Origin: Candidatus Pullibacteroides excrementavium
GTDB lineage: Bacteria; Bacteroidota; Bacteroidia; Bacteroidales; P3
Length of the DNA stretch: 38,575 bases
Assembly: GCA_017694335.1 (NCBI GenBank)
Contig: JADIMZ010000087.1
Coordinates: 1 to 38,575 of the forward strand
Direction of reading: 5' to 3'
Both the position numbers and the translations under genes were made by a program. How positions within the stretch are numbered: position 1 is the stretch's first letter; the number at the start of each line of letters is the position of its first letter. A model generated the notes under the pieces. The model did not search any database, was not told where the DNA came from, and worked only from the letters and a program-made list of their open reading frames with translations. Positions 1 through 7,726 of the stretch are shown piece by piece.

Positions 1-130
1 CAGGGTCATATCATATACGTTTTTATTGTCCATACATCTCGCATCAAGCATAAAGTGTTCCAATACACGCCTATCGGACATCTTGGCGGTTTAAACTTTG
101 CTAATTTGGGAACATGCGGACATTCATTAA

Positions 131-168
131 AAAAAATACCGGCAGACCGCCCTTGCGAGTCCGCCGGT
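131..168 (-). terminator. Rho-independent terminator after the C1 peptidase gene
   Basis: On the minus strand a hairpin has ACCGGC paired with GCCGGT (163-168 with 138-143), continued by GAC/GTC after a one-base mismatch. It is followed by a run of eight T (A-run at 129-136 on the plus strand). It lies about 50 bases past the stop codon of the peptidase gene, and a second hairpin sits between them. A short T-rich stretch on the plus side (171-180) could let it work in both directions. Confidence 0.7.
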
Positions 169-182
169 AAGTTTTTCTTTTG

Positions 183-214
183 GTTACTTTTCTTTGAACG
201 CAAAGAAAAGTAAC
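183..214. repeat. Perfect inverted repeat (GTTACTTTTCTTTG type), copy 1
   Basis: A perfect 14-bp stem (183-196 with 201-214) closes an AACG loop. It ends two bases before the stop codon of the C1 peptidase gene (217-219). A close relative with a 17-bp stem lies at 20792-20831 behind proS. Both sit directly downstream of a minus-strand stop codon. They therefore look like a repeated terminator or mRNA 3'-end element rather than chance palindromes. Confidence 0.7.
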
Positions 215-216
215 AA

Positions 217-1410
217 TTAGATGCCGAGCTTGGCGCGGATATCCGCCGGCACAGCATCCTTATGCACCATGATGTCCAAGGTGTTGGCGCGGAAGAAAGG
301 CACCGACATATAGAGGTAGCCATCGTAGATGTTCGACACGTTCCAAGAATTCTTGATCTTGAAATAGGTGTTGCCTTTCTGGTCTTTGGCGATACCTACC
401 AAGTGCATACCGTGGTCGTCGGTAGCAGCCCAGCTGTCATAGTTCTTCTGACGGTCTTCCTGGCTGATTTGCTTTTCAGGAACGATACGTTCGAAGCTGT
501 AAGCGCTTTTGCGTTTCTCGTCCTGCGACATCGTTTCCCATTTGTCGCGGTCGGTGCCGGTCAAATCGGTGATTTCAGCATCCGGCATGATAGCCACGCC
601 GTGTTTCCAGGAGAAGCCCGGGTCGCTCACATCGCCGCCCCATACCAAGGAGTAGCCGTTTTCTACCGCATTTTCCACAATGCGCTGGAATTCGTCCAAA
701 GGCACATTGTAAACCATGCCGTGGTTCCAGTTGTCGGGCACGTCCATTTCGTACTGCGTATAGAACGGGTGGTGGGTGTAGGAAGTGAATTTGATATAGT
801 TGTCGGCATCCAGGCCCAATTCATCGGCATAGCTGCGCGGCGTGTATTCCTTGCCATTGTAGGTAAAGGTTTCCGGATCTTCGCCCAGATAGCTCTCCAG
901 AATGCCCACGTAAGCATCTTTCCAAGCCGTGGTAGGCCTGTTGCCTCTTACGACCCCTTTCAGGAAACCGCCCAGAACGGCATCCAATTCGCTGTGGTCA
1001 TGGGCATCGACCCCGTAGTTCAAGCCGGGGAAGACATCTTCGGGCACCATCCCGTACACTTCCAGCACATCGGCCACGTCATTGCTGGCACCGCCGGTGG
1101 CCAGTTCGGTACGGCCATGCATGCGCACGTACTTGTCGCCTTTCAATACATAGCATTTGTAAACCGGGTACATGTCCGACAAATCCACGGTATCGCCTTT
1201 GATACGCAACACTTCGGATTCCAAGAAAGAAATACCCGAAAAGCTCCAGCAGGTACCTGAACGGTTCTGGTCTTTTACAGAGGTGTTGGGGATGACCTTC
1301 ACTTCGGTGAATTGGTAAGGTTCCTCGTTCCCCTTTTTGTTCTTTTTCTGGGCCTGGGCCGAGAAAACCACGGCCAAAGCGAGCCCCATCGTCAAAACGA
1401 GCTGTTTCAT
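217..1410 (-). CDS. Secreted C1 (papain-like) peptidase, aminopeptidase C/bleomycin hydrolase type
   Basis: Thiol peptidase of 397 residues. The N-terminus (MKQLVLTMGLALAVVFSAQA) reads as a signal peptide, so the enzyme probably works in the periplasm or outside the cell. The papain-type catalytic set is visible: oxyanion Gln48 and nucleophile Cys54 in QNRSGTCWSFSG, His336 in GMHLVGIA and Asn354 in IKNSWN. The middle of the protein has no motif I can name. Bacteroidales often carry such exported aminopeptidase C homologues, and a role in trimming peptides for uptake is inferred. An in-frame ATG nine codons upstream (1437) exists, but it would put polar residues ahead of the signal peptide, so 1410 is preferred. 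It follows queA by 52 bases on the same strand and may be co-transcribed with it. Two hairpins follow its stop. Confidence 0.9.
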   Translation of the reverse strand: MKQLVLTMGLALAVVFSAQAQKKNKKGNEEPYQFTEVKVIPNTSVKDQNRSGTCWSFSGISFLESEVLRIKGDTVDLSDMYPVYKCYVLKGDKYVRMHGRTELATGGASNDVADVLEVYGMVPEDVFPGLNYGVDAHDHSELDAVLGGFLKGVVRGNRPTTAWKDAYVGILESYLGEDPETFTYNGKEYTPRSYADELGLDADNYIKFTSYTHHPFYTQYEMDVPDNWNHGMVYNVPLDEFQRIVENAVENGYSLVWGGDVSDPGFSWKHGVAIMPDAEITDLTGTDRDKWETMSQDEKRKSAYSFERIVPEKQISQEDRQKNYDSWAATDDHGMHLVGIAKDQKGNTYFKIKNSWNVSNIYDGYLYMSVPFFRANTLDIMVHKDAVPADIRAKLGI

Positions 1411-1462
1411 CGTTTGTTTGAATGTTTGATTATACATGAAAGACAGGCATCGCCCGCCTTAA

Positions 1463-3151
1463 TTAATTTGCATTATACGTGTCCGGCATTACGCTTTCCC
1501 GCTCGGAGAGCCGTTTTGGCTCGCTTTCGGGCCTCGGATTCGCGTCCGAACCAAGCGGTAAAAATAAGCAACTATCCCCATAACTCAAAAAACGGAAGCC
1601 GTTTTCCAAGGCAAAATCGTAAATTTTCCGCCATGCGGGGCCGATCAAGGCCGATACTAGCAGCAGCAAAGTACTCTTGGGCTGATGGAAATTGGTGACG
1701 ATTCCCTTGCAGAACGCAAAGCGGTAGCCCGGCGCGATCATCAGCGCCGTATGCCCGTGCAGCTCGTCCAAATGATTGTCGTCCAAGTAGTCCAGGATAG
1801 CACGCAGGCTGTCTGCCGGGCTGAAACCCGCTTCGGCCAGTTCGCCGTAGGGATCCCATTGGTCCACCTCGAACTCTCCTTGCGCTAAAACCGGGTATTT
1901 TTCCGAACCCATTTTGATTCGGGCACCGATCCAGTACAAAGACTCCAAGCTCCGCATCGAAGTGGTTCCTACCGGGATGACCGGCACTTCTTTTTCCAAA
2001 GCCGCTAACAGGTGCTGAACGAATTCCCGTTTCACCGAGATGTGTTCCCGGTGCATCGAATGCTCGCCGATATGGTCCGCTTTGACTGGCTTGAACGTTC
2101 CTGCCCCTACATGCAAGGTGATGAAGTCCCGTTCGATGCCCAAGTCGGGCAGGCTTTGCAGGATTTGCGGCGTGAAATGCAAGCCGGCGGTCGGGGCGGC
2201 TACCGAGCCATCGTAACGGGCAAAGACCGTCTGGTAGCGTTCGGTATCGGACTCTTCCGCCTGACGGTGGATATAGGGAGGCAGCGGCACTTTCCCTGCC
2301 TGTTCCAGGACTTCCGAAAAGCTCAAATGTTCCGGACTCCAGGAAAATTCCACTTCGAACGCATCCTCCAAGCTCCCGATTTTTTCCACCCGCAGTTCGC
2401 CTGTATGCGCGTGCTTGCCATCGATGGGTTCGTTGGGGGCCTCGTCTCGGCGCGGGGAAGCTATCGTATCAGTCTGTGTGGGATAGTTTGGTCCAATGCC
2501 ATTGGTCGAATCTGCGGCAATCCCGTTTTTTGAGGACGTATGGTCGTCCGGCAAAGGAAAAGCCATCCGAAGCAAGCCGTTTTTCCAGCGTTTGTTGTTT
2601 CCTATCAGGCATTTGAACCGGCAGCGTCCGGTAGAAGAAAATGCCAGGGCAATGTCGGCAGGCTGAGTCGGTTCCAGGCAGAAGACCTCGATTCGGGCCG
2701 GCGGGTTCCCTTTCGCCTTGCTTTGGGCGGCTTCCGGCTTCGAACCGGCCTTCCCATGCAAAGCCCCGGCTGCCTTTATGGTGTCGGCTTCCTTCAAATC
2801 ACCAGTCTCCTTGAAGAACACCAATCGGGCTCGTACCACCCTTGTATTGTTGAACACTAACAAGGACGGCTTGGGCAAAAACTTGGTGATATGCTTGAAG
2901 ACAGAAGCCTGCAAAGCTTGCTTGCCCTCTAAGAACGGACGGTAGACCAAGAGCTTCGACTCGTCCCGCCGGGGCAAGGGATACAGCGCGATGCGTTCGT
3001 CCGGCAAGGGGTAGTCGTAATCCTCGATGCGGATGGAACGGACCGCCTGCTCCCGTGCCGAAGCCGGAAGCGGGCGACCAGCGCAATTATTCTCTGTGGG
3101 TTCGCCCGCCAGGGCATTATTCCCTTGATGCAAAGAATTGTTTTCCGGCAT
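1463..3151 (-). CDS. queA: S-adenosylmethionine:tRNA ribosyltransferase-isomerase with extra linkers
   Basis: QueA moves the ribosyl part of S-adenosylmethionine onto preQ1 in tRNA, giving epoxyqueuosine at the wobble base. Conserved blocks are clear: DERIALYP (51-58), NNTRVVRARL (101-110), KVPLPPYI (287-294), VAAPTAGLHF (317-326), HVGAGTFKPV (347-356), GTTSMRSLES (395-404), TNFHQPKSTLLLL (486-498) and a final YGDSCLFLP. At 562 residues it is far longer than the roughly 350-410 usual for the family. The excess lies in a 40-residue N-terminal extension, two hydrophilic low-complexity inserts (about 115-152 and 202-250) and a 30-residue charged tail. No later ATG fits the family start. It begins six bases after the stop codon of the tripeptidyl peptidase gene, so the two are almost certainly in one transcript. 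No frameshift is needed to read it, so the inserts appear genuine. Confidence 0.95.
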   Translation of the reverse strand: MPENNSLHQGNNALAGEPTENNCAGRPLPASAREQAVRSIRIEDYDYPLPDERIALYPLPRRDESKLLVYRPFLEGKQALQASVFKHITKFLPKPSLLVFNNTRVVRARLVFFKETGDLKEADTIKAAGALHGKAGSKPEAAQSKAKGNPPARIEVFCLEPTQPADIALAFSSTGRCRFKCLIGNNKRWKNGLLRMAFPLPDDHTSSKNGIAADSTNGIGPNYPTQTDTIASPRRDEAPNEPIDGKHAHTGELRVEKIGSLEDAFEVEFSWSPEHLSFSEVLEQAGKVPLPPYIHRQAEESDTERYQTVFARYDGSVAAPTAGLHFTPQILQSLPDLGIERDFITLHVGAGTFKPVKADHIGEHSMHREHISVKREFVQHLLAALEKEVPVIPVGTTSMRSLESLYWIGARIKMGSEKYPVLAQGEFEVDQWDPYGELAEAGFSPADSLRAILDYLDDNHLDELHGHTALMIAPGYRFAFCKGIVTNFHQPKSTLLLLVSALIGPAWRKIYDFALENGFRFLSYGDSCLFLPLGSDANPRPESEPKRLSERESVMPDTYNAN

Positions 3152-3157
3152 CTTGTC

Positions 3158-5389
3158 TTACAGGTTCTGTTGGTAATATTCGTACCATTTCTGGAACAGG
3201 TGGTCTCGCTGCGGGCCTATCACGTTGTGTTCGTGGTTCGGATAAACAAAGAAATCGATCGGGATGTTCTTCTGGATGCAGCTTTGCACAAAAGTGGTGC
3301 TGTTCTTGGGCGTGACCACCGGATCCAGGCCGCCTTGCAGCAGCATCACCTTGCCCCGGATTGAATCCACGCGGTTGAGCAGGTTCGCTTTTTCGTAGCC
3401 TTCCGGGTTGTCCTGAGGCGTGCCCATGTAGCGTTCGCCGTACATTATTTCGTACCAGGCCCAGTTGATGACCGGACCGCCGGCAGTAGCCACTTTGAAC
3501 ACATCCGGATAGCGGGTCTTCAAGGTCAGCGTCATGAAGCCGCCAAAGCTCCAGCCGTCCACGCCGATGCGCTCGGCATCCACATAAGGCAGGCTTTTCA
3601 GGTAAGCGATGCCTTGCATCTGGTCGGCGGTTTCGGCATCGCCCAAATGCCGGTGCGTGGCCGTTTCAAAGGCAAAGCCCCGGTTGGCCGAACCTCGGTT
3701 GTCCAAGGTCCAGACAATGTATCCCTGCTGGGCCATGAAACGCAGGAAGTGGCCGCAGCCGTAATTGTAGCTTTCCGTGATCAGCTGGGCGTGAGGGCCT
3801 CCATAAACATAGACCAAGACCGGGTATTTCCGGGTGGAATCGAAATCGGGCGGCAGGATCATGCGGCCGTACAAGTCGGTCTTCCCATCGGCGGATTTGA
3901 GGCTCAAAAGGCGGAACTCAGGCGTGATATAACCGTCCAAAGGATTCTTGTCTTCCTTCAGGACCTTGACAACCTTTCCCTTGTTGTCGATAATCTGGGT
4001 CTTTCGGCCCATTTCGGACGAGCCGTAGACATCGATGAAATATTTGCCGGAGGGGTGCATCTGTATCGAATGCGAGCCATCGGCCTTCGTCAGGCGCAGG
4101 ATTTTGCCCGAATTCAGGTTCACGCTGTAGAGGTTGTTCTGCAACGGGCTTTCCTGGGTGCTCATATAATAAGCAGTGTTGCCGTCCGGGCTGAAACCCA
4201 CAAAGGAAGTCACCATCCAAGGCTCGTTGTCCGGAGTAACGGCTTTCAGGCATTCCCCGTCCGTGTTGTACAGGTAGATATGGTTGTAGCCCTTGCGTTC
4301 GCTGAACCAGAGGAACTGGTCGGGATGGCCTGGGCGGAAAACCGGGTTGGCTTCCGGTTCCACATAGATGTCGTTATGCTCTTCAAATACCGTCCTCTTG
4401 ATTTCCCCGGTAGCGGCATCGTAGCATACCATGCTGAGATCCTTCTGGTTGCGATCTAAGATGACGGCGTAGATTTCCGAGCCGTCCGGGTTCCAGGTCA
4501 CGCTGGGGATGTAGGTATGGGAAGGGTCGGCAAAGGCTTCAAGATACAGGTTCTTGCCGGTAGCCACGTCAAAGACGCCCACCTTCACTTCGTGCATGGC
4601 ACGGCCCGCTTCCGGGTAACGGATATTGTTGACCTGCGTCGGGTCTTGCAGGTAGTTGAGGATAGGGTAGAGCCGCACCATGCTCTCGTCCATCCAGTAA
4701 TAGGCTAATTTGTCGCCCTGATTGGACCAGAAGGTGCCTTTGTAAATCCCGAACTCGTTGCGGTGTACGTCGTTGGCGCCTACCACCACGCCGGTGTCGG
4801 GATAATTGCTCACCGCCATGCTTTCAGTGGCTTCGGCAGCCCGGACATACAGGTTGTTGGCTACCGTGTAAGCAATGTTGCCGCTTTTTCCGGCAATATC
4901 CCAGTTTCCGGATTCGGGCAAGGAATTCCGGCTTTCTATCTTCTTGTCGGCCAAGTTGTAAACTAATATGTCCGAACCGTAGAGCATGAAAAGCCGGTTG
5001 TTTTCGGCTTTCAAAATATAAGGCAGGTAATGCAAGCTCTCTCCGATGGCAGGGTCTTGCGCCAGTTGGTCCTTGCTGAAAAGAAGGCTGGCATCGCCTT
5101 TGAGGGAAGCCTGCATCAGGCTGTCGCCTTGGGAGTAGAAATAGGTCGTGCTTTTAGCGTTTTCATACCATTGCAGCTGGGCGACCCCTTCCGGGTAGAG
5201 ATCCCGGTCCATCAAGTGGCCGATTTCAAGGCTTTTCCCTTCCTTGACAGCGGCTTTCACCTCTAAAATCCGTGCTTCCGGTTTTTGCTGGTTTTCAGGT
5301 CTTTGCTGGCTATCCTGGGCTTGTGCGATGCCGAATGCGCAGACCCATGCAAATCCGGTCATGCTCAGGATGATAGGCATTTTCTTCAT
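3158..5389 (-). CDS. ptpA: Prolyl tripeptidyl aminopeptidase (S9 family, PtpA-like)
   Basis: Serine peptidase of 743 residues that should cut tripeptides from the N-terminus of peptides with proline at position three. A signal peptide (cleavage near AQAQ, residue about 25) sends it to the periplasm or outer membrane. Residues 30 to about 480 form a DPP4-type beta-propeller, and the rest is the alpha/beta-hydrolase. The nucleophile is Ser614 in GVDGWSFGG, the acid Asp689 in GGLDPVV and the base His721 in YPNHEHNV. Long stretches match my recollection of the Porphyromonas gingivalis enzyme, for example VYVYGGPHAQL, WYEIMYGERY and the propeller segment MDESMVRLYPI. That segment has MDES where DPP4 proper has its double-Glu motif, which favours tripeptidyl over dipeptidyl release. 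The gene lies between clc (21 bases upstream) and queA (6 bases downstream). Confidence 0.9.
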   Translation of the reverse strand: MKKMPIILSMTGFAWVCAFGIAQAQDSQQRPENQQKPEARILEVKAAVKEGKSLEIGHLMDRDLYPEGVAQLQWYENAKSTTYFYSQGDSLMQASLKGDASLLFSKDQLAQDPAIGESLHYLPYILKAENNRLFMLYGSDILVYNLADKKIESRNSLPESGNWDIAGKSGNIAYTVANNLYVRAAEATESMAVSNYPDTGVVVGANDVHRNEFGIYKGTFWSNQGDKLAYYWMDESMVRLYPILNYLQDPTQVNNIRYPEAGRAMHEVKVGVFDVATGKNLYLEAFADPSHTYIPSVTWNPDGSEIYAVILDRNQKDLSMVCYDAATGEIKRTVFEEHNDIYVEPEANPVFRPGHPDQFLWFSERKGYNHIYLYNTDGECLKAVTPDNEPWMVTSFVGFSPDGNTAYYMSTQESPLQNNLYSVNLNSGKILRLTKADGSHSIQMHPSGKYFIDVYGSSEMGRKTQIIDNKGKVVKVLKEDKNPLDGYITPEFRLLSLKSADGKTDLYGRMILPPDFDSTRKYPVLVYVYGGPHAQLITESYNYGCGHFLRFMAQQGYIVWTLDNRGSANRGFAFETATHRHLGDAETADQMQGIAYLKSLPYVDAERIGVDGWSFGGFMTLTLKTRYPDVFKVATAGGPVINWAWYEIMYGERYMGTPQDNPEGYEKANLLNRVDSIRGKVMLLQGGLDPVVTPKNSTTFVQSCIQKNIPIDFFVYPNHEHNVIGPQRDHLFQKWYEYYQQNL

Positions 5390-5410
5390 GTTTATTTCGT
5401 TTACAATGAT

Positions 5411-7282
5411 TTAATCGTTTGAAAATTCTTTGACCTTGACCCGGTAGTTGGAAAATACATTGGCTCGCGAGACAAATCCCACGTATTTCTCGCCTTCCAA
5501 GACCGGGATATTGTAATCCTTGCTGTTTTGGAACTTCTTGGCCACTTCTTCCATTGTCTCTTGGCGGTAGATAATGGTTTTGGGCATATACATCAGGTCT
5601 TTGACCAGAATCTGGTTGTAGAGTTCGGGTCGGAAAATCAAGGTTTTTATATCGTCGAGGAATACCAAGCCGTAGAAATGCCCTTTCTCGTCCGTTACCG
5701 GGTAGATGTTGCGGGAAGACTGGCTGATGGCCTTGACCAGATTACCAAGGCTGTCTTCCGGTTTCACCGTCACGAAGTTGTGTTCGATGAGGCGTTCGAT
5801 GCTCATCATCGAAAGAATCACCGTGTCCTTGTTGTGGGTCAGGAGCTCGCCTCGTAATGCCAAGGATTTGGTGTAGATGGAATGCGGGTTGAAATAGCGG
5901 CTTACCAGGTAGGCCGATGCCGAAACGACCATCAAGGGGATGAAGAAATTGTAGCCTCCGGTAATCTCGGCTACGAGGAAGATCGCGGTCAATGGCGCGT
6001 GCATGACCCCGGCCATTAGGGCGGCCATGCCCGCCATCGCGAAGTTGGGTACGGGCAGGTTCAGGCCGAAGATTACGTTCAGGAGCTGCGCCAGGAACAA
6101 TCCCAGGAAAGCGCCGACGAACATGGAGGGAGCGAATACCCCTCCGACCCCTCCGGCCCCGTTGGTCAGTCCGGTGGCAATCACCTTGATCAGAATCAGG
6201 ATCAGGATGAATCCGAAAAAGACGAAGTAGTTGTTTTGAAGCGAGTAGAAAACGGTATTGTTGAAAAGGTTGGAATAATTGCCGGTGAAAATGTCCGACA
6301 GGAAATTGAAGCCTTCGCCGTAGAGAGGGGGAAAAATGAAAATGAGCAGGCTGAGGCTGATGCCGCCTATCAGGATGCGTTTCCACGGTTTGTTTATCTT
6401 GCTGAAATACTGTCCGATTTTCTCGTTCATGAACAGGAAGTAACAGGAAACGAAACCGGCTACGATGCCTAAAAGCAGATAGAACGGCAGGTTCTGCAAC
6501 AGGAAGTCGGAAGCGACATCGAAATGGAATGTGGCCGAACGCCCGAGGAAAATGGCGGCCGTGACAGCCCCGGTGGTCGAGGCAATCAGGATAGGAATCA
6601 GGGAAGCCATCGTCAGGTCGATCATCAGCACTTCCAATGCAAATACCAGCCCGGCCAGCGGGGCGCTGAAGATGCCGGCAATGGCACCGGCCGAACCGCA
6701 AGCGATCAATAACACCAACTGCCTGAAATCGAGATTGAAAGTGCGTCCTACATTGGAGCCTATCGCGGCACCGGTCAGGACTACCGGGGCTTCCGGTCCC
6801 ACCGAGCCTCCGAAACCGATCGTTACGGTACAGGCCACGATCGAAGAGTACATCCGGCTGCGCTTGATGCGGCCTTTGGCACGGCTGAATGCATACAGCA
6901 CTCGGCTCACGCCGTGGCTCACATTATCTTTGACTACATAATGGATAAATAGATAGGAAAGGGTGACACCGGCCAGCGGCAAGAACAAGTACAGGTAATT
7001 TTCGGAATCGGCGGCATGGAGGTTGATGATGAACTCGCTGAAGTAGAAAATCATGTTTTTCAGCAAGACGGCAGCTAGCCCGCTGAGGAAGCCCACCACG
7101 ATGCTCAAGGAGACAATGAAATTCCTGTCCGACAGATGTTTCTCCTTCCATCGGTTGAATTTTCCGAGCCAGCGTATGTGGTAATGGACAAGGTGTCTAT
7201 GCATTTTTCCTCTCTGTTTCCGGTTCTGCGGCCTTGGCCTGTTTTGAGCGGTGGCTTTGCTTCGGCTGTTTTCGACCTGCAA
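5411..7282 (-). CDS. ClC-family chloride channel with C-terminal CBS pair
   Basis: Membrane protein of 623 residues with about ten hydrophobic segments between 55 and 480, then a soluble region with two CBS domains (about 485-620) that usually bind adenine nucleotides. ClC hallmarks are GGSVGPEAP (158-166, gating Glu164) and GVFAPS (381-386). At the position of the intracellular proton glutamate of E. coli ClC (second Glu of IIEE), this protein has Val218 (FALEVLM). That is the channel-like state, so passive anion flow is more likely than H+/Cl- exchange; this is inference from recalled alignments. Start is uncertain: ATG 7282 is used here, but ATG 7204 (MHRHLVHYH) would give 597 residues and drop a basic, low-complexity lead. 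It is the first gene of a likely clc-ptpA-queA unit, preceded by a two-box promoter. Confidence 0.93.
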   Translation of the reverse strand: MQVENSRSKATAQNRPRPQNRKQRGKMHRHLVHYHIRWLGKFNRWKEKHLSDRNFIVSLSIVVGFLSGLAAVLLKNMIFYFSEFIINLHAADSENYLYLFLPLAGVTLSYLFIHYVVKDNVSHGVSRVLYAFSRAKGRIKRSRMYSSIVACTVTIGFGGSVGPEAPVVLTGAAIGSNVGRTFNLDFRQLVLLIACGSAGAIAGIFSAPLAGLVFALEVLMIDLTMASLIPILIASTTGAVTAAIFLGRSATFHFDVASDFLLQNLPFYLLLGIVAGFVSCYFLFMNEKIGQYFSKINKPWKRILIGGISLSLLIFIFPPLYGEGFNFLSDIFTGNYSNLFNNTVFYSLQNNYFVFFGFILILILIKVIATGLTNGAGGVGGVFAPSMFVGAFLGLFLAQLLNVIFGLNLPVPNFAMAGMAALMAGVMHAPLTAIFLVAEITGGYNFFIPLMVVSASAYLVSRYFNPHSIYTKSLALRGELLTHNKDTVILSMMSIERLIEHNFVTVKPEDSLGNLVKAISQSSRNIYPVTDEKGHFYGLVFLDDIKTLIFRPELYNQILVKDLMYMPKTIIYRQETMEEVAKKFQNSKDYNIPVLEGEKYVGFVSRANVFSNYRVKVKEFSND

Positions 7283-7375
7283 AACTCCACTCGCCCAGCG
7301 GAAAAATCCCTCGACCTAATTTATAAAACCTGCCTTAAATTAACGGCAGAGGCTTTGCCGTAAGTTCCAAAACAG

Positions 7376-7406
7376 CAAAAGTAAGCTATTTGCGGGGAAA
7401 GGCAAA
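7376..7406 (-). promoter_or_regulatory. Bacteroidetes-type promoter for the clc-ptpA-queA unit
   Basis: Read on the minus strand, TTTG (7406-7403), then 19 bases, then TACTTTTG (7383-7376). Both boxes and their spacing match the primary sigma factor pattern of Bacteroidetes (TTTG, 19-20 bp, TAnnTTTG). Transcription would start near 7368, leaving a leader of about 85 bases to ATG 7282 or about 165 to ATG 7204. Confidence 0.65.
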
Positions 7407-7632
7407 TCCTTTTTTCCTTTCCTGGGTCTTGGATGTTTTTTTGCAGAGAGGGCATCCCGGCTATCGAGCGGTGCCACGTCTTGGATGTTCCTTGGAGGTT
7501 CTTCGTGGCGTTCCGGTAAATCCGTGTTGCTTTTGGTACATGTTTTGTCGATTTTGGGGTATTTGTATGGACTTGTGGACGATTATAAGATGGATGGAAT
7601 CACTGAGGCGTGTAAAAGTCCCGACACTTTCT
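7407..7632. other. Intergenic stretch with no gene seen
   Basis: This is the middle of the 444-base divergent gap between clc and the subtilisin gene. Short open frames here have no recognisable protein character. The only internal pattern noticed is a 12-base direct repeat, GTCTTGGATGTT, at 7426-7437 and 7478-7489, 52 bases apart. It could be an operator or chance. Confidence 0.3.
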
Positions 7633-7640
7633 TACATTTG
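7633..7640 (+). promoter_or_regulatory. Possible -7 box for the subtilisin gene
   Basis: TACATTTG matches TAnnTTTG and lies 86 bases upstream of the ATG. No TTTG is found at the expected distance upstream, so this is a half-supported promoter, possibly dependent on an activator. Confidence 0.35.
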
Positions 7641-7726
7641 CGCCCGTTTAGGAAAAGAAAGGCATCTTGGTCCGTTTGTGTTCGAGCGTGCCTTCCTTAT
7701 GGATTAAATACATTAAAAATATCAAA

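Noticed and set aside
1-81. Open frame on minus from ATG at 81 running off the left edge (MSDRRVLEHFMLDARCMDNK...)
   Set aside because: Only 27 codons are visible, with no recognisable family; it could be the start of a gene but cannot be supported.
262-1260. 332-codon open frame on plus, antisense to the C1 peptidase gene
   Set aside because: It lies wholly within a gene with intact catalytic motifs on the other strand and has His/Val/Phe-rich sequence typical of a codon-mirror frame.
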